Assembly (NCBI RefSeq): GCF_000485595.1
Contig: NW_014577469.1
Location: 169,654 to 233,653, forward strand
DNA from: Priapulus caudatus
Lineage: Eukaryota > Priapulida > Priapulimorpha > Priapulimorphida > Priapulidae
Direction: 5' to 3'
DNA: 64,000 nucleotides
Within the stretch, counting starts at the first letter, position 1. The number at the start of each line of letters is the position of its first letter. Both the position numbers and the translations under genes were made by a program. Shown one piece after another: positions 54,901 to 64,000 of this stretch. The notes under the pieces are model-generated. The model saw only the letters and a list, made by a program, of their open reading frames with translations. It ran no database searches and had not been told where the DNA came from.

Positions 54901-57900
54901 GAACAGTAGCAGCGCTGGGAGCTATGGATCCGTGCGCCGAATGAATTGGCGGCGCACGGATCCATAGCTGCCAGCGAACAGTCCGCAATTTTACTGGGGG
55001 ACATCAGAGGGTAGACATTTGAGCGACGTCAACGTTGTTGATTGCTATAAAGAAACTGTATAACCGGTAGTTTAATCTGTCGTACAACCGAGCTGGTCAC
55101 GCGAAATCAAGAAAGACTGTAGGAAATTCTGACATTCGGCAACCTTGCCCAGTAATGCAAACGGGCTGTCAAGAAGTCACGAAACACCTACCGGCGCTCT
55201 TTCGCGCCAACGCTTTTGCAACGTTTTTGCAACGTTCCAATGGTCGAGGCTCGTACGCGGAGTTCGAAAGCAGTGCGCCGCCTGGCGCCGGCCTAGTAGC
55301 CATAGACTGGCACTCTCTCGCACCTCTGCCTTAGGTTAGCACTGATGGCTAACGAGGTGGCAGCGGAGTCCGTAGTCGTATATATAGCCTTTCACCTCGC
55401 CATCCTTCTTGAAAGAGGTGGCCTATACTAGAACTATGACAATTTCGCTAGTAAATACATTTCGTATTTGTTAGCATATATTTCATTCAAACGCTTTCAA
55501 GTTGCCTGGTCTAGTATAGACCGAGGGGCGTATTCTAACCTACATAGAGCTTTCTTGCCTAGTCGGTATAGTAGTCTAGTATGTACTAGTGGAATTCAAG
55601 GATAGAGAACATGGTGCCAATATTTTATGGGCCCTCAATGTTTATGGCTTGGCCCAATAAAACAATGTCATTTACATCAATCTAAATATAATATTATAAC
55701 AATATAATTAAGGTTAGGGTTATGCGGTTAGGATTCGTCATATTAGTAAGTTATACACGTTAGTTATACTAGGTAACAAGAGTTATGTCATTATTTTACT
55801 ATTACTATTAGCTCCTGGCGGTGGTCCTGGTAGTTACTATACTTAGTACATACGTGCTGGTAACTTAGTGTACTACTACTTACTAGTACTAGTTAGTAGT
55901 TATTTAGTAGTGCGGTCGGTAACACGTCATCTTTGCGCAACGCCATCTTGTACCGGTCTTAGTCGCTAGAAAAATAAATCAACTGGCCTCACAGTCTAAC
56001 GAAGTCATGATCATCAGTGTGTTTAGCGCACCTATGAGCGCCCGACTTAGGGTGCTGCGTCTTCCAACAGAAAACAGTACTCGACGCTTCTTACTGATGT
56101 AATATGATGGGTTTATTTACACCTGTGAAAATCTAGAAACAAACCAAAAGAAAATTAAATAGAGTAGGGTTAACAATGTCTTCTTTAGCTATAAAGTACA
56201 GGACTATACTATACCAAACAGACATTACTATACATTTGAGACAATTCTTCTGACATACGTTCAACATGATTCTTTAACAATATGACATTCCATTCTGTAT
56301 ACAATATTATCAGTAACATGTAACTAATATGATCATAACAATTATACAATAACCTACCGTTCGCCAGCTTAGACCAGCTAAACCTTTATATCAACTCAAT
56401 CCTGATCACTGAGTGGCGAGAGTATTGTGACTGTAACAACGGATATTTCATCCAATATAATTATACATTAAAGTCTACAGCGTAATGTATTATCCTTCCT
56501 GCACTGACATTATCACGGCTTGAGACAAAATTAAGTACCAATGACACATTAGTAGCAAATATCTGTTAGAAGTGCAACCACGTCTAACAAAGATCTTATT
56601 GTATACTAACAGTAAGAAATATTCCAAACGACATGGCGCCTTTGACACCAGCATACGAAATGTAGCACTAAATACTGAGAAATTACAATGTTAATAGTTG
56701 ACGTAATAAGATTATAACAATCTACACGCATGTAATTAACCAAAGTTACCACCACAAGTATTACCAAAGCAATGCCCTCAGCAGAACCGTAATGTAGCCA
56801 TATTTACCACGTGAAAATGTAGTGAAGCTTGAATTATCTGGCGTACTGAGCACATGTATCTCAGGTCGGTGCGGTTCCTGCACCAATACTCACTGCCTCG
56901 TACAGGTTAGAACCAAACGGCAAATGACGTGTGAACAACAAAACTAATTACAGTAGATAGTCATGTAAACGGACAGCACCTACCAGCCTACTTGCGGACC
57001 TCGGGCAGTTCTTACATGTGTGTGTTCACACGAATACAACACAAATATTCAACCATTCTACTCCATTTTTGTTTCTATTTGAAGAACAGTGTTCACTTGT
57101 TATAAAAACATACTGTCTGCGTTTGTAACCGAGCTGTGTCCCGCGAAATCACACAAAGCCTGACGAAATTCTCCCGTTTGCTCCCGTTGCGCAGTTTATG
57201 TAAATTGCTGCAAGTACAGGGCTATAGGCGGCGCGGCGCACTGCAGTTTGGGAAACTACCACGCTGCTTTCCAACTCCCGTACGAGCCTCGTCAAAGCCG
57301 CCAGTGAAGCGTTGCAAAAACGTTGCAGCATTGCGGCGCAAAAATGAGGTCACGAAGAGCGCCGGTGGGTGTTTCCTGATTCTGACAGCCATTTACATAA
57401 ACTGCGCAACGGGAGCGAACGCGAGAATTTCGTCAGGCTTTGTGTGATTTTGCGTGACACAGATCGGTTACAAACACAGACAGTATGTTTTTATAACAAG
57501 TGAACACTGTTCTTCAAATAGAAACAAAAATGGAGTAGAATGGTTGAATATTTGTGTTGTATTCGTGTGAAATCAAGCGAGCGTCGAGCGAATTTTGGCA
57601 GCACGCTTTCCTACCTGCTATATATTTATGTGTCAGTGTGCAGCAGCAGCCATGGCGGCAGCCAGCGTTTGTTGCAGATGAGCATTTGGATGGCATTTGC
57701 AGGAAATTGTCGGCAATAATAGGTGAAAGAGAGTATAGAAACATTAAGACTTTGGTAGTAAATAGATTACATATTTATTTAGCATTATATTTTATTGAAA
57801 CGCTCCAAGTGCCTGTGCACTGAACCAACAGACTAAAATGACAAACGCAGTGACTCCTGCTCCGGTAACCGGAGCGGGAGTTCTTTTGGCTCGTGCTCTG

Positions 57901-60900
57901 GAAATCCCAGAATGCATTGCAAAGTCATCAAGTGAGCATTTCTCAGCGGAACGCAGAAAATGGCTGCAGACGAACCTTGTATGCAATCTGATCTCTTCCC
58001 TGTGCCTCTTGCAATGAACCATTTTCCTCCAAAAACACAGGCGTAGTTCACAGTGTAATACTTCAAATTTTCGTTGCCATTTTCCACTTGTTTCGGTACT
58101 CTTTTCTTATCAGCATTAATGGTCTGTGAATCTTTATGATAATATTGAAAAAATGTTACATTTTGATATTCCATCAAACCAAAATACGCCGCCATTTTCT
58201 GCGTTCCGCTGGATATGCTCACTTGATGACATTGCAATACATTCTGGGATTGCCGGAGCACGAGCCAAAAGAACTGCCGCTCCGGTTACAGGAGCATGAG
58301 CTACTGCGAACAACAAACAGTAAACGACCAGATCCCTGGCACAGCAAGTTGTAGGATATACTATAGCTTATTTGTAGAGCTTATATAATTCTTGGTTTAT
58401 CACACTTGCTCTGCTACAGTATTCAAATCTTGTAAATTGTATGTATATATTGTATATGTATTTATATAGCAGAGCAAGCTAAAAATCATTTAACCTTACG
58501 GGCTAGAGGTCATTGGTTAAAGGGCAATAGCAATGCCATAAATCAAAGCAATATTATGTCAGCTCTTTATATATTATTTAAAGTTGAGGTGAATAAGCCA
58601 TTTTCAATGAAGGAAAAAATGATAACCATGTCAGGTTACCAATTTTAAAAATTTAATTGAAGACATCTGTTAGTGATCCACCTCCTTTACTGCCTTCTTA
58701 GAATTAATACCCCAGCATACCAATTCCAGGGGTCGAAATTAGATTTTTATTATGGTATCCGTTGGAGCCATGCTTTGTGACAGTATGAGAGCAATCATCT
58801 AGCAATTTCATTACAAGCTTAGCTTGCAAAATGCAAGCTTATGAAGCAAATTCGGCAAGGTATACATTTCCTATTTTACTGATGCCAAGGTTCAAAGAGA
58901 AAGGTGGGAAATTCATGAAGAAATAAATCACTTTTAAGGGATTTATTTCGAAATCATTGCTCAAAAATGAAAAATCTGAAAAAAATTGACCAAAATATAG
59001 TCCCACCTAATAGCAGATATATTACTGATTACACCGATTTGAAAAACAGATTTTATGCTGTTATAGCATAGCAAAATGGAATTAAACACATCGTAACACC
59101 ATGGCATATATGTTTATATAGCAACAATTAATTTGCAAATAGAGCTTTTAAAACAACTGCGCCCACAGTGCACCTAATTCCAACAAAAGTGCATCTGATT
59201 CTGTGTAGTGAACTAGGTGCTAAAAAATATTAGCTGCGCTAGACGTAGTAGCAGAAATCAAAACGTGTAATCAAAATGCAAATCTTGCATGTTTTGGTGA
59301 ATATAGTTAAGTTTGAAGGTTCTAAGGCATGTTAGCATTACTCTAGACAGTTGCTGTAACTCAAGCAATAACAGTAAGTATTGTAAAAGTGGGGAAACAT
59401 GAAACTGGTCAAAAATTATTATCGAAATCCTGGCTTTAACTCCTATATATGTGATTTCTTAATGATTATATATACCATTCAATTGCGATTTTGCCACACT
59501 TGATATTATTTGCAGCTTGGTACATGTGGGCAGATCTATGAAAATGTGAAAAGCATTAGACCTTGTGGCTGGGAAATCATTCTTGAGGCTGTGTGTAGAG
59601 CTGAATCCGAGTTTGCATCACATGCTTGGCAGAGCTACAGTGTAATGCTGTGTGATTAATCAAGAGTAAGCCGGGCAGCTGTTTTTGGCATTTGTTGACT
59701 GTGCGGTACACATGTATACATTGCATGCTCAATGCACTGCCTACATCCATGAGTTGTAGTAGCTATACTGTATGTCTGCACAGCTAACCAATAGGCATTG
59801 GCCAATCTGCTGTGGAAATACTTAGGTTGCAATGTGTGGTACACAATATGTATATATTCCTATCTCTATACCTCGACTAAAAAGCTGTCTGTTTTTATTT
59901 TGGCTGACTAATAATGTAAATAGCATAATGTAAATGTGTGATCTGACATATTGTATGTGATATATATCTGCTCATGAATACATGTATAAAGCAAGCCAGA
60001 ATAACAATATGTCGGTTATACTTCTACATGTAACTAAGTCTACGTTTACAGCTGTAAAAGGGTACTATTACGCTTCTCTCGGCTGGGTAGTAGTTTCTGT
60101 CATTAATGCGTGTCGCTGTGTTATCTTGCGAGCAATTTGAGGTTGGTAGGTGACCCCTTGCATCGCATTCACATATTTAATGGGGAGACGTGTCCATGAT
60201 TGGTCAGGCTAATTCTCTGCATGCTTGCTGTGATCACTACAGACTAGCCGAGAGATTCATGCTATAATGTGCATACGCCATAGATGTCAGATGCAGGCGT
60301 GCTCGTGGAGGAGCGAATCGTCATAGCAACCGAATCCGCGTAGAGGGGATTATCTTTTGTTGTTTATTATCCTCGACGCTGTCGAATAACATTGTCGGCT
60401 CGGATGCATTGTTCATCTCTGTGTGTCTACCGTGTAACGTACTCTGCTCAATTTCCATTGTCTTGCGTATCTTTATGTTGAACGCGACACAGCGCCCGAG
60501 TGTAAGTACTATGAAAACTAAGTATGTGCCTGTGTTACCTACAGTTATACTGACGTAGTGTTTATTTCTTGTTATGGTTTATACGTGCCAGTAGTGGTGT
60601 AATACTAATAGTACTGTGTGTGCAGGCCTTATGTTGTGCCATAGGTCATGCAGTGCAGAACAATTCATTTCAATGACACAGCGTTAGACGGATGTCATTC
60701 ATATGATGCTTTTGTTCCCCGTCTGTCAATGAATGTTAGGGAGCAAGGAGTCTATGTGGGTGATTGTCTACATGTAACTTAACAGCTATCATCTTGGAAC
60801 TTGGAGTAATGTGTACATGAGAGTGACTGTGTCACTAGCATTTGTCATTAACATCTTACTTAGCGTTACTTTCAGGAGGGACAGGAATGCGACAAAGTAT

Positions 60901-61100
60901 TATATATGGCGTATCAACCTGATAACATCTGTTGTTACTCTCAGGAGGGGCGGTCTAAGAAGACGACGTCGCCTCTACAGGATGACAGCGATGAGCAGTC
61001 ACCGCTGCCAACGCAGCCTCCCACCAAGGGGCGTTGTCGTCGTGGAGCAGTCAGCGCGGAGGTCTACACCGAGGAGGATGCTGCCAGCTACGTGAAGAAG
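46653..61100 (+). CDS. PRKAR1: PKA type I regulatory subunit, N-terminal exons (partial)
   Basis: Coding exon 1 is 46653-46817 and exon 2 is 60945-61100, both phase 0. The gene continues past the right edge. The subunit inhibits the PKA catalytic subunit and releases it on cAMP binding. Exon 1 encodes the dimerisation/docking domain ([39 protein letters not shown]) with Cys14 and Cys35 at the 21-residue spacing of the type I interchain disulfides. Exon 2 encodes the linker and the pseudosubstrate RRGAV, with alanine at the phospho-acceptor place, then [16 protein letters not shown]. Human RIalpha has RRRRGAI; here one Arg is Cys. In-frame ATGs also exist at 46617 and 46563; 46653 fits family length best. 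Both cyclic-nucleotide domains are outside the window. The 14-kb intron is inflated by a suspect block (48072-57025). Alpha or beta type cannot be decided. Confidence 0.93.
47287..48071. mobile_element. Left part of a long-TIR element
   Basis: Starts CAGGCACAGGCACTTGG directly after ACTGAACCA (47278-47286). It runs through a 235-bp outer arm segment and a 546-bp core (47526-48071) whose halves are inverted repeats of about 180 bp. The element stops abruptly at CGTGTGAA instead of completing its right arm. The missing right arm and second ACTGAACCA are found at 57573-57827. Confidence 0.85.
49757..49822 (-). pseudogene. Corrupted copy of LENG8 exon 1
   Basis: Aligns with 46007-46053 but has inserted bases throughout (for example an extra CC and GTT), destroying the frame. 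Likely uncorrected sequence rather than a real pseudogene. Confidence 0.65.
50474..50711 (+). pseudogene. Corrupted copy of PRKAR1 exon 1
   Basis: Aligns with 46617-46817 through ATTTGAAAGAGTGTGAA, GGATTCGATTGTGTTCA and the final GAGCAGGGTAACTCG. Roughly one indel per 8-12 bases breaks every frame. The even mix of single-base insertions and deletions resembles raw long-read error. Confidence 0.75.
51559..51583. other. Assembly gap (25 N)
   Basis: A run of N. Sequence to the left aligns with about 47525 and sequence to the right with about 42645, so the join is not collinear with the first copy. Confidence 1.
54378..54487 (-). pseudogene. Corrupted copy of LENG8 exon 2
   Basis: Aligns with 45427-45530, keeping the donor-side CTTACGATTTGGGGGAGGCG, but insertions and deletions disrupt the frame. 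Confidence 0.7.
54912..54976. repeat. 65-bp near-perfect hairpin
   Basis: CGCTGGGAGCTATGGATCCG is matched inverted by CGGATCCATAGCTGCCAGCG, with arms of about 27 bp around a roughly 10-base loop. Confidence 0.75.
55060..55310. mobile_element. Diverged copy of the 546-bp TE core
   Basis: Shares ACCGAGCTG, GCGAAATCA, CACCTACCGGCGCTCTT, GCAACGTTTTTGCAACG and AAGCAGTGCGCCGCC in order with the core at 47526-48071 (right half in reverse complement). Confidence 0.6.
55315..57020. other. Unassigned sequence, no gene seen
   Basis: Unique AT-rich DNA within the suspect block. No exon, TIR or RNA gene recognised, and its true genomic position is uncertain. Confidence 0.4.
57026..57818. mobile_element. 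Second core copy and right arm of the long-TIR element
   Basis: 57026-57572 repeats 47526-48071 in the same orientation with about one base difference. From 57573 the sequence is the reverse complement of the 47287-47525 arm, ending GTGCCTGTGC, and is followed by ACTGAACCA (57819-57827), the same 9-mer that precedes 47287. Together with 47287-48071 this reconstructs one element of about 1.03 kb with arms of about 415 bp. Confidence 0.85.
57849..58310. mobile_element. About 460-bp foldback element
   Basis: Inverted arms of about 115 bp contain GTAACCGGAGCGG, GTTCTTTTGGCTCGTGCTC, AATCCCAGAATGCATTGCAA and GCGGAACGCAGAAAATGGC. The loop is AT-rich. Non-coding. Confidence 0.8.
58320..60870. other. 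PRKAR1 intron 1, no further feature
   Basis: AT-rich intronic DNA. A lone CAGGGGTCGAAATTAG near 58732 matches the terminus of the element at 32632. No exon recognised. Confidence 0.45.
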
Positions 61101-62560
61101 GTGCGTCTCACTTTATCTGAAGCCACGCTGCGTACACGAGCTCGTAACCGCGGTATCGTGCCGGACATTGACAAGGATGTGCAAACATTTATCTCAAGTC
61201 AAGTACGCTATAGGGACGCGTGGTAGATCTTATTTTGTTGGTCTGAGCCGATTCTGTATGAGAAGTGCACCGTCATTGGCCACTAGTCACAGTGAATTGA
61301 CAAATTGATTTTGTAACCAGCAGTAGTTCGGTAATAAACTAATTGTATTAGTTGACAGCTTTTTTGACAAAGGTTTAATATGGCCTTCAGCCGCCTTCTA
61401 CATCTTTAGTTCCTAACATCATTTTGCTGCGACTGTAAATTGGGAACCAATCGATGAGGCATCACAAGCCTCGAACTTTTCAAATAAAATTGATTTCCAT
61501 CTTTGATCTTGGTAACTCTGCTGAAAAATGGCACAGCCTTGACTTGAGAAGTTACTAGAGGCTAAGAGTGACTCAATTTACCAGTTGGTGTGGGCAGTGA
61601 ACTCACCATATTATGTGGCTCTGACCATATTATTTCCTTGTTAAATGAATTTTATGACTTCCAGTTCTATTTCTACCCATCTGAATTTACTTCAAAAAAA
61701 TTCTGATAAATGTTAACTTATACCTGAATTAAATCATTATTAAACTTAGATTGGATAGTTAATTAGCACTCCACTAAATGCATTTTAATTACCACGAAAT
61801 AATTCAGGGATACCATTTTCAGGACAAAAATATTTCATATTTACGATACTACGTTCTGTAGGCGACTGCGTTCTGAAGTGAAGCAGAACTCAAACGTGAA
61901 TTTTTATTAATATTGTAATTAGGTTAAAAGAGCAATCTCCAAGTTTCCTTGGTGAAATTAGGCTTCATAAGCAGCTTGGTGCTTCGTGATGAGTCAGTTG
62001 TTGCTGAATGTGACACTAGGTGGCAGCGCTGCCTTATAGTTATCCATAGCAAGGAGCTAGATATATCTAGCTCTATATCTATCTCCTTGAATCTTGATCC
62101 ATAGCAATGGAAGAATAATACTTTTACTAGAGATCAGTGTATGGACTGCCTGATTTACCACTTTATATAGTATATCATAAAATTTTCAAAGATTAACTTT
62201 GAAGTAGAATATAGATTAATTCAACTAACTAGACAGAGGGCACTCACGGAGAGTGCATACCTCTGCGAGCGTGTAACATGTATACATGTGTATAACAGCT
62301 GGCTCGCTGCTGGCTGCTGCTGACTGGACGCGCTGCTGCTGACTGGACGCCCTAAGGCGAGCTGCTGCTGAATCGATCGCGCCAACGCTACACACACGAA
62401 CACACACACGAGACCGATTACATGACCTCCGTTGCGCGGAGGTAATAATAGGAGTGGGCTATAGCCTATACGGAGGCCAAAATGATTTTTTTTAAATTTT
62501 TATTAGGGCTGAGTTTTTGTCTGTTTTATTTTACCTATCTTAACATGAAATGACAAAAAT
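61101..62560. other. PRKAR1 intron 2, no further exon found
   Basis: No frame matching the start of the first cyclic-nucleotide domain is seen up to the window end. A CTGCTGCTGACTGGACGC repeat lies near 62320-62350. Confidence 0.5.
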
Positions 62561-62566
62561 TTTGGC

Positions 62567-62812
62567 CTGGGGTCCAAGAAAAAAGTGTGCAGTGCCTTCT
62601 TGTGTTTCCATACCTTATTTTTGTGGCGAGAGGGGAGCGAACCTCATATCTCAGGTTCTGCTTTGGGTAGACTTCATATAAAAAGTTATTCTGGGGTTAT
62701 TTAGGACACATAAAGTCATAAACATAATTAGAAAATCATAAAATTAAAAGCACAAATACTGGTCAAAAAATATATTTTGGGGTCAAATTTAACCACATAA
62801 TTCCCATAGGAA
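62567..62812. repeat. About 250-bp direct repeat, copy 1
   Basis: Begins GGGGTCCAAGAAAAAAGTGT and continues through TATCTCAGGTTC and TTATTTAGGACACA. A copy with about 85-90% similarity starts near 63239. The two flank a decayed coding fragment, suggesting remnants of one transposon family. Confidence 0.7.
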
Positions 62813-62889
62813 ACTAAAAAGGTTGCTGCGGATACGCCGTGATCTCTCTAAGTCCTCTCTTCTTTGCTTTTGAAGAGAGGGACTAGATA

Positions 62890-63216
62890 ATGGCACTTAT
62901 TGTTGAGACCCTGAAGAGACTGCAGATAGCTGCCAATGACCCTAGCTGGACTGTTGTACATCCCTGGGAGCAGATTGATGCTCTGATGACAGATGCTGTG
63001 AGCAAAATTCTCAAGATAGAGACAGGTGTTGCAGAACAACTTGGATCAAAGCATGTGCCATACCACTTGCTTTGTAAGTCTCATACATGTGAACGGTCTG
63101 ATGCAGACAACCTCACGACCATGGCTGCCATTTAGGATAAGATTGGCCTTCGCAAACTGATTGTGCAGAGAGAGAGCCTTTGAGCAGCGTTGAAGTCATT
63201 TCTTCGGCAAAATAAA
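62890..63216 (+). pseudogene. Decayed transposon-like protein fragment
   Basis: An 81-codon frame (LQIAANDPSWTVVHPWEQID ... EQLGSKHVPYHLLCKSHTCE) is followed in frame by further coding-like sequence broken by stops. It resembles, from memory and without a search, a protein family found in many copies in invertebrate genomes, so I treat it as a TE-derived remnant. Family assignment is not possible here. Confidence 0.4.
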
Positions 63217-63238
63217 TGATCAATCTGTTGTGGGCCTG

Positions 63239-63483
63239 GGGCTGGGGTCCAAGAAAAAAGTGTGCAGTGCCTTCTTCTGTCATCATACCTTATTTTTGTG
63301 GCGGGAGTGGATTTTTAGAGTTTCTCTCATATCTCAGGTTCGGCTTTGAGTAGAGACTTTATCTGAAAAGTTATTCTGTTGTTATTTAGGACACATTAAG
63401 CCATAAACATAATTAGGAAATTATAAAAGCACAATTACTAGTCAAGAAATACATTATGGAGCCAAATCTAACCTTATAATTAG
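63239..63483. repeat. About 250-bp direct repeat, copy 2
   Basis: Second copy of the segment at 62567, with small indels and substitutions. Confidence 0.7.
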
Positions 63484-63529
63484 CATATTTCACAAAAAGG
63501 TATGTTGGATTTCAGGGCCATTACTTAAA

Positions 63530-63735
63530 ACAAAACACAGCTTCCTCATAGAAGTCCCAGGTTCCTGAAACTGCCACAGGTACAATCTACTGCTCGATAG
63601 TGTCCTGGATATCATCAGTGCCAGGTGGTCACTGCCAAATTTGATCTCCAGTACCAGCGCGCATCAGGTGATCCACCCGGAAGGTTCCGTCCCCATTATC
63701 ATCAATTTAAAGCCCAATATACCATTTTTTGTTGC
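63530..63735 (-). pseudogene. Decayed coding-like remnant
   Basis: The minus strand reads DDNGDGTFRVDHLMRAGTGD, then PPGTDDIQDTIEQ and VPVAVSGTWDFYEEAVF, separated by in-frame stops. The composition looks protein-like, but I cannot name the family. Proximity to the 62890 fragment suggests the same element. Confidence 0.3.
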
Positions 63736-64000
63736 CCCCCTCATCCCAGATAACAGCAAGTGATTGGTTGGGCTGCAACACAGATTCTTCCTGAGTGAGA
63801 GATCCCCTCTGCCTCTTGAACAATGGTATTGGCTCCTACCAGTGTTTCCATTATCTCCTCCTTACACGGAAACACCACCGCCTCCTCTGCTTGGTAGTCG
63901 TCCCCAAGGATCACAGTTCTCAATCATCTCATTCTCAGACAGTCTGTTGACCTTGTAAAGGTCCCTGCAGATATCTGATCCAGTTGATGTGTGATTCGCT

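Larger units (their letters stand above)
48072..57025. other. Suspected misassembled block in PRKAR1 intron 1
   Basis: 48072-49090 repeats about 41623-42660. 49100-51558 repeats about 45450-47525 with dense indels. After the N gap, 51584-54770 repeats about 42645-45790, with error rising after 53500. The remainder is partly unique. The block lies between two direct copies of the same 546-bp TE core. Order, noise and position fit an uncollapsed haplotype or raw-read gap fill, not a biological duplication. Confidence 0.8.

Noticed and set aside
62221-62409. ORF near the CTGCTGCTGACTGGACGC repeat
   Set aside because: Two overlapping frames of equal length on the same strand and a short tandem repeat explain it.

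Overview
The window is metazoan nuclear DNA, most likely from a marine invertebrate; I cannot name the species. The basis is many short exons with GT-AG introns, interstitial TTAGGG at about 20160, dense foldback/TIR elements, long CA, GA and CAGT microsatellites, and four animal housekeeping genes assembled exon by exon with phases agreeing at every junction. No prokaryotic features, tRNA, rRNA or CRISPR array were seen.

Layout. Positions 1-15300 hold no gene I can support: tandem repeats, a 3.6 kb A+C-skewed degenerate array (1260-4860), a CCTCACCACCCCAG minisatellite, CA and GA tracts, and unassigned DNA. Positions 15381-15686 carry an unidentified plus-strand ORF that may be a terminal exon. 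DCTN5 (dynactin p25) is on the minus strand, complete in six exons (15880-18787). ERCC1 (XPF partner, excision repair) is on the plus strand, complete in nine exons (20572-23684), head-to-head with DCTN5 across 1.8 kb filled with small TIR elements. After about 5 kb of repeats comes LENG8 (SAC3/GANP/THP3 family mRNA-processing factor), minus strand, complete in 17 exons (28993-46053), with introns full of mobile elements. PRKAR1 (type I regulatory subunit of PKA) starts head-to-head with LENG8 at 46653. Its first two coding exons are inside the window and the cyclic-nucleotide domains lie beyond the right edge. The last 1.5 kb contains decayed transposon-like coding remnants.

The genes work in separate processes (dynein cargo adaptor, nucleotide excision repair, mRNP processing, cAMP signalling). 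They alternate in strand, so DCTN5/ERCC1 and LENG8/PRKAR1 are divergent pairs that may share promoters.

Main anomalies. (1) The block 48072-57025 inside PRKAR1 intron 1 repeats 41.6-47.5 kb in scrambled order, has raw-read-like indels and an N gap, and sits inside one TIR element whose two 9-bp target-site duplications lie 10.5 kb apart. It is almost certainly a misassembly. (2) A roughly 31-copy, 17-bp minisatellite in LENG8 starts exactly at a splice donor and repeats donor-like sites. (3) A 79-bp perfect palindrome and a 773-bp relative share termini and each has a 9-bp target-site duplication. (4) A hAT element contains a second hAT-type element inside its transposase C-terminus and a third TIR element elsewhere.
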